Source: Candidula unifasciata (taxonomy: Eukaryota; Mollusca; Gastropoda; Stylommatophora; Geomitridae). From it: DNA of 64,000 nucleotides. A model generated the notes under the pieces. It was not told where the DNA came from, made no database searches, and saw only the letters and a list, made by a program, of their open reading frames with translations. The stretch is from positions 75,001 to 139,000 of the forward strand of contig CAJHNH020008002.1 of the NCBI GenBank assembly GCA_905116865.2, in the 5' to 3' direction. This document shows, piece by piece, positions 1 through 11,623 of this stretch (position 1 is the stretch's first letter; each line of letters opens with the position of its first letter). The translations under genes and the position numbers were made by a program.

Positions 1-373
1 GAATCAATTACTTTGAATGAGGCTAGCGGTTCTTTGCATTTCAGTAACATGTGTGTTTGCATTTCAGTAACGCATGTGTGTTTGCATTTCTCTGATGTGA
101 AGTGAGGTTGTTAGTTCATTTTTTAACATTTTTTAACATTTTAAACAATATGATAATCAAATAATAATAATCATCTGCCAAATTGCCTATTACTGCTTTT
201 ATTATACCACTTAAGTGGTGTAGGCAGGATGGTCTTTGAGCCTGAAGATTTACAGCTGCATGGCTAGTGCTGTCGCCACAACCTGTGCAGGTGAGGATTT
301 TGTATTTTGCCTCCGAAAGAAATAATCCCCAGCCTTACTGAGGATTTTAACCTGCGTCTCCCATTTGAGAGCC

Positions 374-645
374 CAGCATTCTAACCACTTGGCCAGCTGC
401 TCTTCTAACCACTTGGCCAGCTGCTCTTCTAACCACTTGGCCAGCCGCTCTTCTAACCACTTGGCCAGCCACTCCTCTAACCACTTGGCCAGCCACTCCT
501 CTAACCACTTGGCCAGCCGCTCTTCTAACCACTTGGCCTGCCACTCTTCTAACCACTTGGCCAGCCGCTCTTCTAACCACTTGGCCAGCCGCTCTTCTAA
601 CCAGTTGGCCAGCTGCTCTTCTAACCACTTGGCCAGCCGCTCCTC
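374..645. repeat. 24-bp minisatellite, about 11 copies
   Basis: The unit is CTCTTCTAACCACTTGGCCA plus GCCG. Because 24 is a multiple of three, all frames stay open on both strands and give repetitive pseudo-proteins. Confidence 0.95.
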
Positions 646-650
646 AAAAT

Positions 651-1190
651 TATCATACAATTGAATGTAAATTAAAGAGACTTTCAGTTATTGGTAAATT
701 CAAGCTCTGATAAAGGACAAATGTAAAGTGTACTTGATGCAAGCAAACACAGATCACCAGGTCAGCTTACATAAGTGGGAAACAATTTTAATTGAAAGAC
801 CTGGATACAGAACTGGACTGACTGGACAGGCCCTAGGCATACAATCATGAAGTCTATCACATCTGACCATCAACGGGGAAGGGAGCTGATCAGACAGTCA
901 ACAGGTGACCCAATGACACCCAGTGTTACAGCTTAATGATAATAAACCTCTCTCAACATGTCATCGTTTACAAACTTCAACTACTAACATAGTTATTTGT
1001 TGAAGAAGTATTCTCTTTGAATCATTAACATTCCCTGGTCACTGTGATGTATGGTATATCTATGGTGTACATCGCTGTCTGTACTCCTTTCTTTCTTCTA
1101 GTCATCATTGTTTTTCTTCTTTCTTTTGTCTTACAGCTTATGTTGTAAAGCATCAGAGAGAGGAGTTGGATGTAGTTTTCTCTCTTTTAC
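651..1190. other. Single-copy stretch 3' of the gene, no gene seen
   Basis: AT-rich sequence with no recognisable frame, RNA gene or repeat. It lies beyond the terminal exon and could be intergenic. Confidence 0.4.
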
Positions 1191-1194
1191 TGGT

Positions 1195-2105
1195 TAAACA
1201 TCTTGTGCTAACATCATACCATGCTTCTATAACGTCTCTGTTAATGGTTAAATAGCTTTTACTAATATCATACCATGTTTCTATAGTCTCTCTGTTAATG
1301 GTTAAATAGCTTTTACTAATATCATACCATGTTTCTATAGTCTCTCTGTTAATGGTTAAATAGCTTTTACTAATGACATACCATGTTTCTATAGTGTCTT
1401 TGTTAATGGTTAAATAGCTTTTACTAATGACATACCATGTTTCTATAGTGTCTCTTCTACTGGTTATATATCTTGTATTAATATCATATTATCTTTCTAT
1501 AGTGTCTCTGTTAATGGTTAAATAGCTTTTACTAATGACATACCATGTTTCTATAGTGTCTCTTCTACTGGTTAAATATCTTGTACTAATATCATATTAT
1601 GTTTCTATAGTGTCTCTTCTACTGGTTAAATTTCTTTTAGTAATATCATATTATGTTTCTATAGTGTCTCTTCTACTGGTTAAATTTCTTTTAGTAATAT
1701 CATATTATGTTTCTATAGTGTCTCTTCTACTGGTTAAATATCTTGTACTAATATCATATTATGTTTCTACAGTTTCTCTTTTACTGATTAAATATCTTGT
1801 ACTAACATCATACCATGTTTCTATAGTGTCTCCTTTACTGGTTAAATATCTTGTACTAATATCATACCATGTTTCTACAGTTTCTATTTTACTGGTTAAA
1901 TATCTTGTACTAATATCATATTATGTTTCTACAGTTTCTCTTTTACTGGTTAAATATCTTGTACTAATATCATATTATGTTTCTACAGTTTCTCTTTTAC
2001 TGGTTAAATATCTTGTACTAATATCATATTATGTTTCTACAGTTTCTCTTTTACTGGTTAAATAGCTTGTACTAACGTCATACTATGTTTCTACAGTGTC
2101 TCTTT
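1195..2105. repeat. About 54-bp minisatellite, about 17 copies
   Basis: The unit core is TTCTATAGTGTCTCTTCTAC, then TGGTTAAAT.TCTTGTACTA and ATATCATA. It lies just downstream of the terminal exon and may cover the 3' UTR or flank. Confidence 0.95.
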
Positions 2106-2376
2106 TACTCCCTCCATCCATCTCTTTCTTTGTCAGCCTTTTACCTTGTAGCTTGCTGATCTCTTGTAGTGCATTCTAGCTGCTGGCTGATTTTGTTAAA
2201 TTCTGACCAGATGACCAAATCGTTTGAATTCTTTGATATTCTATGAAATCATTCAACTGTACTGTGCCTATCATTGTTCTTAGTTCTTCACTAGTGAGTC
2301 GTCTCTTCTTTTGTGTTCTGATGTCACCTCCCCCCCCCCTTACCCCCACCCCCCTCCCCCCAAGCTGACATGTAAA

Positions 2377-2581
2377 CTACAACAGAGAACATACAGACTC
2401 ATCCGCCTGTCCACCGTCCTCCTCCTCCCCATCATCATCAGTGCATGTCTGTGGGTGCCGGACTGCTGTGGCAGGCGCTGTGTGTGCACCACCGACTGTC
2501 TGCAGTCGTGCCCTCTTCTTCTTGGAGACAGGAATCCTGGATGAAGACACCGGCTGAAGTGGCTGCTGGCTCTTCCTTCTC
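2377..2581 (-). CDS. Exon 15: terminal exon with stop codon
   Basis: The acceptor CTTGTCTGTCCCAG| is strong and phase 2 joins exon 14. It encodes 67 further residues. There is a basic RRKSQQ / SKKKRARL stretch that could act as a nuclear-localisation or membrane-proximal basic signal, then an acidic DDDGEEEDGG run. It ends ESVCSLL followed by TAG at 2377-2379. The last residues fit a class I PDZ ligand pattern (S-x-L at the carboxyl end), which is inference only. No clear polyadenylation signal was found nearby. Confidence 0.75.
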
Positions 2582-2704
2582 CTGGGACAGACAAGATGCA
2601 TTCCAGGTTTAGTCAACTTATTTGTTTTTGACATTTGTTTGATATGGTCCTCCAAAATACAGGCTTGCCAGAGTGCCAGTGTCTGTATCGTTCTCTAAAA
2701 GACT

Positions 2705-3998
2705 CACAATATAACAAATGTGCCTAACCTGTCTCAGGATATAACAAATGTGCCTAACCTGTCTCATGATATAACAAATGTGCCTAACCAGTCTCAGGAT
2801 ATAACAAATGTGCCTAACATGTCTCAGGATATAACAAATGTGCCTAACCTGTCTCAGGATGTAACAAATGTGCCTAACCTGTCTCATGATATAAAAAATG
2901 TGCCTAACCTGTCTCAGGATATAACAAATGTGCCTAACCTGTCTCATGATATAACAAATGTACTTAAACCAGTCACAGGATATAATAAATGTACTTAAAT
3001 CCGTCACAGGATACAATAAATGTACTTAAACCAGTCACAGGATATAATAAATGTACTTAAACCTGTCACAGGATACAACAAATGTACTTAAACCAGTCAC
3101 AGGGTATAACAAATGTACTTAAACCAGTCACATGATATAACAAATGTACTTAAACCAGTCACATGATATAACAAATGTACTTAAACCAGTCACAGGGTAT
3201 AACAAATGTACTTAAACCAGTCACAGGATACAACAAATGTACTTAAAAGAGTCACAGGATATATTAAATGTACTTAAACCAGTCACATGATATAACAAAT
3301 GTACTTAAACCAGTCACAGGATACAACAAATGTACTTAAAAGAGTCACAGGATATATTAAATGTACTTAAACCAGTCACATGATATAACAAATGTACTTA
3401 AACCAGTCACAGGGTATAACAAATGTACTTAAACCAGTCACAGGGTATAACAAATGTACTTAAACCAGTCACATGGTATAACAAATGTATTTAAACCAGT
3501 CACAGGATACAACAAATGTACTTAAACCAGTCACAGGATACAACAAATGTACTTAAACCAGTCACAGGATACAACAAATGTACCTAAACCAGTCACAGGA
3601 TACAACAAATGTACTTAAACCAGTCACAGGATATAACAAATGTACTTAAACCAGTCACAGGGTATAACAAATGTACTTAAACCAGTCACAGGGTATAACA
3701 AATGTACTTAAACCAGTCACAGGGTATAACAAATGTACTTAAACCAGTCACAGGATACAACAAATGTACTTAAACCAGTCACAGGATACAACAAATATAC
3801 TTAAACCAGTCACAGGGTATAACAAATGTACTTAAACCAGTCACATGATATAACAAATGTACTTAAACCAGTCACAGGATATAACAAATGTACTTAAACC
3901 AGTCACAGGATATATCAAATGTACTTAAACCAGTCACAGGATATATCAAATGTACTTAAACCAGTCACAGGATATAACAAATGTATTTAAACCAGTCT
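2705..3998. repeat. 30/31-bp minisatellite in the last intron, about 42 copies in two sub-families
   Basis: The first about 8 copies carry CCTGTCTCAGGATATAACAA; the later about 33 carry CCAGTCACAGGATATAACAA with ATGTACTTAAA. The switch at about 2960 is abrupt, which suggests two separate expansions of one ancestor. Confidence 0.95.
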
Positions 3999-4009
3999 TA
4001 TGCCTTCAG

Positions 4010-4390
4010 AAAATGTGTAACCATGGAAATGAGGTGTCTGAGAAAGACTGTAGGAGTTATCAGAAGAGATAAAATCAGGAATTAGGTCATACGAGATAAA
4101 GCTTGCATAGAACCAATGCTAAATTACATACAAAGACAGAAAATCAAATGGTATGCTGACCTGGAGAGAATGCCTTCTGATGCTATGCTATACAAGGCAT
4201 ATACCAAAAGAGAAGGATGTAGAAAAAGAGGTAGACCAAGAACAAGATGGGAAGATAACATCAGAGAAACTCTACAGCACTACAATGTGTCTATGGTCAA
4301 AGCAGGCAGAAGAGCACGAAGCAGCATATTAAATCTCCCTCGACACACAAAGCTGTAAGAGGACGTTAAAAAGAAGAAGATGATTTAAAG
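4010..4390 (+). pseudogene. 3' remnant of a non-LTR retrotransposon reverse transcriptase
   Basis: The plus strand encodes a short open piece (about 80 codons at 4116-4358) with RQKIKWYADLERMPSDAM and KRGRPRTRWEDNIRETLQ. This is the conserved C-terminal tail typical of RTE/L1-like endonuclease-RT proteins (family knowledge). An upstream in-frame stop and missing catalytic domains show it is dead. It interrupts the junction between the 31-bp and 37-bp arrays. Confidence 0.75.
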
Positions 4391-4407
4391 CAGTCTGGGG
4401 ATACAAA

Positions 4408-6520
4408 TATGTGAAGGGAAACATGTCAAAACTGAACTCACCTGTGTGTGGAGGGAATATGTCATAACTGAACTCACCTGTGTGTGGAGGGAAACATGTC
4501 AAAAATGTCAAAACTGAACTCACCTGTGTGTGGAGGGAATATGTCATAACTAAACTCACCTGTGTGTGGAGGGAAACATGTCAAAACTGAACTCACCTGT
4601 GTGTGGAGGAAATGTGTCAAAACTGAACTCACCTGTGTGTGAAGGGAAACATGTCAAAACTGAACTCACCTGTGTGTGGAGGGAAACATGTCAAAACTGA
4701 ACTCACCTGTGTGTGAAGGGAAACATGTCAAAACTGAACTCACCTGTGTGTGGAGGGAAACATGTCAAAACTGAACTCACCTGTGTGTGGAGGGAATATG
4801 TCAAAACTGAACTCACCTGTGTGTGAAGGGAAACATGTCAAAACTGAACTCACCTGTGTGTGGAGGGAATATGTCAAAACTGAACTCACCTGTGTGTGAA
4901 GGGAAACATGTCAAAACTGAACTCACCTGTGTGTGGAGGGAATATGTCATAACTGAACTCACCTGTGTGTGGAGGAAATGTGTCAAAACTGAACTCACCT
5001 GTGTGTGGAGGAAATGTGTCAAAACTGAACTCACCTGTGTGTGGAGGAAATGTGTCAAAACTGAACTCACCTGTGTGTGGAGGAAATGTGTCAAAACTGA
5101 ACTTACCTGTGTGTGGAAGGAAACATGTCATAACTGAACTCACCTGTGTGTGGAGGGAAACATGTCAAAACTGAACTCACCTGTGTGTGGAGGAAATGTG
5201 TCAAAACTGAACTCACCTGTGTGTGGAGGAAATGTGTCATAACTGAACTCACCCGTGTGTGGAGGGAATATGTCATAACTGAACTCACCTGTGTGTGGAG
5301 GGAAACATGTCAAAACTGAACTCACCTGTGTGTGGAGGGAATATGTCATAACTGAACTCACCTGTGTGTGGAGGGAAACATGTCAAAACTGAACTCACCT
5401 GTGTGTGGAGGGAATATGTCATAACTGAACTCACCTGTGTGTGGAGGGAAACATGTCAAAACTGAACTCACCTGTGTGTGGAGGGAAACATGTCAAAACT
5501 GAACTCACCTGTGTGTGGAGGGAAACATGTCAAAACTGAACTCACCTGTGTGTGGAGGAAATGTGTCATAACTGAACTCACCTGTGTGTGGAGGAAATGT
5601 GTCATATTTAAACTCACCTGTGTGTGGAGGAAATATGTCATATTTGAACTCGCCTGTGTGTACAGAAGCATGTCATATTTGAACTCACCTGTGTATATAG
5701 AAGCATGTCATATTTGAACCCACCTGTGTGTGGGGGAAACATGTCATAACTGAGCTCACCTGTGAGTATGGAAGCATGTCATATCTGAACCCACCTGTGT
5801 GTGGAGGAAATGTGTCATATCTAAACTCACCTGTGTGTATGTAGACATGTCATATATGAACTCATGTGTGGAAACATGTCACATCTGAACTCACCTATGT
5901 GTGTCAAAACATGTCACATATAAACTCATTTGTGTGTGTGTGTGTGTGGAAACATGTGACACCTGAACTCATCTGTGTACTGGAAACATGTCACACATGA
6001 GCTCACCTCTGTGTGTTAGTGTGCATGCATAACAAACAAGTCATACCTGAACTTACTTTAGTGTGTGTGTGTGCGCGCATGCACACACTTATGTGTGTGT
6101 GAATGCACACACTTATGTATGTGTGCATGCACACACACACACACACATGCACACATGTAACTTCTTAACTCTTTGAGTCCCAGGGCACGCATCATATGTT
6201 CATAGGTTCCTACGTAGAAGCCCAATGAATGCATGAAACATCAATTTTACTCTCTCTTTACTACCTATTAGGCCTGTGATGCTAAACCCCCTGGGACTCA
6301 AAGAGTTAACTCACCTGTGTTTGGAAACATTTCACGCCTGAACTCACCTGTCTGTGTGTGTGTGGAAACATATCACATCTGAACTTATCTGTGTGTGGAA
6401 ACATTTCACATCTAAACTTATCAGTGTGTGGCAACATGTCACATCAGAACTTACCTGTGTGTAGAAACATGTCACACTAGAACTTACCTGTGTGTAGAAA
6501 CATGTCACACCTGAATTTAC
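4408..6520. repeat. 37-bp minisatellite carrying a consensus splice donor in each unit
   Basis: The plus-strand unit is CTGTGTGTGGAGGGAAACAT, then GTCAAAACTGAACTCAC. On the gene strand each unit reads ACACAGGTGAGTTCAG, a near-perfect 5' splice site. About 38 copies are regular to about 5850, then degenerate up to the real exon 14 donor (GACAGGTAAGTTCAG). Confidence 0.93.
6165..6309. mobile_element. 145-bp piggyBac-like MITE flanked by TTAA
   Basis: The ends are TTAACTCTTTGAGTCCCAGG and its reverse complement, about 20 bp of perfect inverted repeat including TTAA on each side. piggyBac transposons duplicate TTAA, and short elements with such ends are common in animals (family knowledge). There is no coding capacity. 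It sits in the degenerate end of the 37-bp array. Confidence 0.75.
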
Positions 6521-6687
<167 letters not shown>

Positions 6688-6808
6688 GGTGTGTGATGTG
6701 TGAGGTGTGTGGGGTGTGTGTGTGTGTGGTTTGTGTGCATGCATGCGTGCATGCATTAGTGCGTGTGCATGCATGTGGGAGGGGGGGACATGTCACACCT
6801 GAACTTAC

Positions 6809-7096
6809 CTGTCTGGTTTCTTCCTATGATGTATCCTCCTCCTACTTGCATGCTTGGGTGGAGGCGGGTAGTATACAGGAAAGGGGGCCCCATAAACCAC
6901 TGATGGAGGCAGGTGTGAAGGGGTCTGGGGGTGAGGCTTGGGTTTGTAATGTTTGCGTGGTTTCTTCAGATGGCCTGACTTTGCATGACCACCTGTAGGT
7001 TTGTGCCTACCATCTCTCTTATCGCTGCTGTCATCTGCATAATCCTCCTCCTCATCGTCAGTCTCCTCTCCCCAGCTGTCATAATCTGCAACCTGC
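6809..7096 (-). CDS. Exon 14: acidic then His/Lys/Pro-rich cytoplasmic exon
   Basis: The acceptor is TTTTTTTGATTACAG| and the donor CCAGACAG|GTAAGTTCAGG, phase 2 in and out, 288 nt. It encodes an acidic cluster (DSWGEETDDEEEDYADDSSD), a Lys/His/Pro-rich region, and a PVYYPPPP motif that could bind SH3/WW domains (inference). It ends in a basic RRRIHHRKKPD. Its donor context is amplified in the adjoining 37-bp array. Confidence 0.78.
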
Positions 7097-7225
7097 CTGT
7101 AATCAAAAAAACATCTCTTCTGATATCAACACATATTTCTTCATTCCCTATTCACGTTCGTGTGTATCCATGCATACTGTTATCCATAGTTAGGAAAGTG
7201 ACCCACAACCTAGTACTGTTAGAAT

Positions 7226-8362
7226 CAGTATTCTCTACACATATCTGTTCTACACATATCTGTTTTACACACATCTATTCTGCACACATCTGTTCTACAA
7301 ACATCTGGTCTACACACATCTGTTCTACAAACATCTGGTCTACACACATCTGTTCTACTAATATATGTTCTACACACATCTATTCTACTATGTTCTACAC
7401 ACATCTGGTCTACACACATCTGTTCTACAAACATCTGGTCTACACACATCTGTTCTACTAATATATGTTCTACACACATATTTGGTCTACATACATCTGG
7501 TCTACATACAAGTGGTCTACATACATCTGGTCTACATACAAGTGGTCTACATACATCTGGTCTACATACAAGTGGTCTACATACATCTGGTCTACACACA
7601 TCTGGTCTACACACATCTGGTCTACATACAAGTGGTCTACATACATCTGGTCTACACACATCTGGTCTACAAACATCTGGTCTACACACATCTGGTCTAC
7701 ATACAAGTGGTCTATACACATCTGGTCTACACACATCTGGTCTACATACAAGAGGTCTATACACATCTGGTCTACATACAAGTGGTCTATACACATCTGG
7801 TCTACATACAAGTGGTCTATACACATCTGGTCTACATACAAGTGGTCTATACACATCTGGTCTACATACAAGTGGTCTATACACATCTGGTCTACATACA
7901 AGTGGTCTATACGCATCTGGTCTACACACATCTGGTCTACATACATCTGGTCTACACACATCTGGTCTACACACATCTGGTCTACATACATCTGGTCTAC
8001 ATACAGGTGGTCTATACACATCTGGTCTACGCACATCTGGTCTACATACATCTGGTCTACACACATCTGGTCTACGCATATCTGTTCTAAACAAATCGGT
8101 TCTACAAATCTGGTCTACATATACCTGTTTTACACATATCTGTTCTACACATATTTGGTCTAAACACATCTGGTCTACATATAACTGGTCTATACACATC
8201 TGGTCTACACACATCTGATCTACACACATCTGTTCTACACATATTTTTTCTAAACTCATTTGGTCTACACATATCGTGTCTACATACATCTGGTTTTCAC
8301 ACACCCGGTTTACACACATCTGGTCTACACACATCTGGTCTACACACATCTGGTCTACACAG
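7226..8362. repeat. 15-bp minisatellite with 30-bp higher-order unit, about 75 copies
   Basis: The base unit is TCTGGTCTACACACA. A dimeric form with TACAAGTGGTCTA dominates 7500-7910. Long repetitive frames on both strands are by-products of the 15-bp period. Confidence 0.95.
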
Positions 8363-8399
8363 ATCTGAATGCTGTCAAGCAATCATCATTTGTATAAGA

Positions 8400-8971
<572 letters not shown>

Positions 8972-8999
8972 GAGAGATGTCTATATAGAAAGTGATTCA

Positions 9000-9765
9000 G
9001 ACGGTAAATATTACCCACGGCAGCTGACTGGTCAGCTGTTTTTTTCTGATTAGGTAAATCTAAAAGAACCCATTTCATTTGAGAAGGATGTGATGGTCGC
9101 CAAGATTGATATCACTAGGACTGTTTCGGACGGTACTATACTCACACTATGGTTAAGCTGCACTAAAATCATTGCAGCTACAGTCTGTATATAACAACAA
9201 AGTTAATATTTTGTGTATATAGGAATGACTATAGATCCAATTTTCTGCCATTTTTTCTTTGAAATGTTGTTCAGCGTTCTGTGAGAACCTGGATCCTCTG
9301 AGTGAGAAACTGATGTGGACGCGTATCTAACTTTTGAATTTGTTAGGAAATTGAACAAACTTTAGTGTTTTTCTCAAATCTGAATATATTCACTGCTCTT
9401 GTGCTTGCAAAACCAAGGTAAGTAAAGATTTTTGGGATAAAATTTTGTCTTTATAAACATTAAACCTGATTAATGATTTTTTCCTACTAAATATAACACA
9501 ACAAAACAAAAGCATATCTTCAGATTCAAAATGTACATTCATTCCTCTTTAAAAAATATATATTTTTAGAGGGATTAGAAATAAATTACATTCTCAACTG
9601 CTGTTTTTTTTTTTTTTTTTTTACACCACTCCCTCTGCCATTCTTGTAAAGAAAAATTATTGTGAGCCAAATCTGTTAAAATTCATAGGCCTGAAAGAGT
9701 TAATAGGAAGAAAAATGCACATGCTTCAAATGATCTAGAATTGTCTAGAAAATGCCTGATCTGGG
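9000..9765. other. Single-copy intron stretch, no gene seen
   Basis: AT-rich sequence with a poly-T run at 9605-9622. I see no frame or splice-bounded exon. The sequence near 9690 (CTGAAAGAGTTAA) resembles a piggyBac-like end but has no partner that I can find. Confidence 0.4.
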
Positions 9766-9773
9766 TCACTTAC

Positions 9774-9872
9774 TTGACAAATGCCTGCTTTGGTTTCACA
9801 GGGGGCACCACACGGAACTTGGTGGGACTGCTGGCCAGGGACTTTTTGTCTCGATCATCTGGGAGTTTCAAC
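9774..9872 (-). CDS. Exon 13: short basic cytoplasmic exon
   Basis: The acceptor is TGTTTGTTGCCAG| and the donor GTCAA|GTAAGTGA a near-perfect consensus, phase 2 in and out. It encodes about 32 residues, LKLPDDRDKKSLASSPTKFR then VVPPVKPKQAF. It is Lys/Pro/Ser-rich with possible SP phosphosites. The retrotransposon-bearing 33-bp array fills the upstream intron. Confidence 0.75.
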
Positions 9873-9879
9873 CTGGCAA

Positions 9880-11611
9880 CAAACATGCCATTATGTAACA
9901 GTGAGAGATAGTTAATACACTGGTGTGTGCGATAGTAAGAAACGGTTAAATACACTTGTGTGTGTGTGTGTGTGCGTGCGTGCGTGCATGTGAGTGTGTG
10001 TGTGTGTGTGATATTGAGAAATTGTTAAATTCACTTGTGTGTGTGACAGCAAGAAATGGTTAAATACACTGTGTGTGTGTCTTAAACAGAAATGGTTAAA
10101 TACACTGGTGTCTGTCATAGTGAGAAATGGTTAAATACTCTGGTGTGTGTGTGTGTGTGTGTGCGTGCGTGTGTGCATGTGTGTGTGTGTGTTTGTGTCA
10201 TAATCAGAAATGGTTAACACACTGGTGTATGTATCATAGTGAGTAATGGTTAAATACATTTGTGTGTGTGTTATAGTTAGAAATTGTCAAAAATACAGCT
10301 GTGATAGTGAGGAAAAGTTAAATAGTGAGAAATAGTTAAATACACCTGTCATAGTGAGAAAGGGTTAAATACATTAGAGATAGTGAGAAATTGTTAAATA
10401 CACATCTAATAGGGAGAAATTGTTAAACAGACTTGTATGTGACAGTGATAAATGGTTAAATACACATCTGATAGGGAGAAATAGTTAAATACACTTGTGT
10501 CTGTGAGAAACAGTTAAAAACACTTATATGTGATAGTGAAAAATGGTTAAATGCACTTGTTTGTGATAGTGAAAAAATGTTTAATGCACATATGATAGTC
10601 AGAAATGGTTAAAGGCAAATGTGTTATTGAGAAATAGTTAAATACACTTGTATGACAGTGAGAAATGGTTAAATTTGTGTGACAGTGAGAAATGGTTAAA
10701 CATACTTGTATATGAGTGAGAAATAGTTAAATACACTTGAATGTAATAGTGAGAAATAATTAAATATACTTGTGTATGATAGTCAGAAATGGTTTAATAC
10801 ACCTGTGATTGTGAGAAACGGTTAAATACACTTGTATGTGATAGTGAGAAACAGTTAAAGACATTTGTATGTGATAGTGCAAAATGGTTAAATACACTTG
10901 TAGTGGTTGTGAGAAATGGTTAAATACACTTGTATGCGATAGTGAGAAATGGTTAAATACACCTGTATGTGACAGTGAGAAATGGTCAAATGCACTTTTA
11001 TATAACGAAGAAAAATTGAATAATATACTTGTGATAGTGAGAAATGGTTAAATACACAGGTGATAGTGTGAAATGATTAAAAACACAGGTGATAGAACGA
11101 AATATTTAAATACACTAGGGACAAATGGTTAAATGCACTTATGAAAGTGAGAAAAGGTTAAATGCATTTGTAACAGGAGAAATGGTTAAATACACTTGTA
11201 TGTAATTGTGAAAAATGGTTAAATTCACATAATATGTGATACTGAGAAATTGTTAAATACACCTGTGATAGTGAAAAACGGTTAAGTAAACTTGTATGTG
11301 ACGGTTATAAATGAATAAATACAGCTATGATAGTGAGAAATGTTTAAAAACACTTGTAGGCCTATATGATAGTGAGAAATGGTTTAATACACATTACTTG
11401 TGATAGTGAGAAATGGTTTAATACACATTACATGTGATAGTGAGAAATGGTTTAATACACATTACATGTGATAGTGAGAAATGATTTAATACACATTACA
11501 TGTGATAGTGAGAAATGATTTAATACACATTACATGTGATAGTGAGAAATGATTTAATACACATTACATGTGATAGTGAGAAATGATTTAATACACATTA
11601 CATGTGATAGT
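9880..11611. repeat. About 33-bp minisatellite, left part (split by the retrotransposon)
   Basis: The unit core is GATAGTGAGAAATGGTTAAA plus TACACTTGTATGT. It is degenerate near exon 13 and becomes nearly identical (GATTTAATACACATTACATG) toward the retrotransposon. Two TG/CG-rich tracts lie at 9958-10010 and 10140-10195. Confidence 0.92.
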
Positions 11612-11623
11612 GAGAAATGATTT

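Noticed and set aside
1195..6520. CRISPR-like direct repeats
   Set aside because: The units are contiguous without unique spacers, and the context is a eukaryotic intron.
7225..8382. 385-codon frame of CRPDV repeats
   Set aside because: An artefact of the 15-bp period, with equally long frames on the opposite strand.
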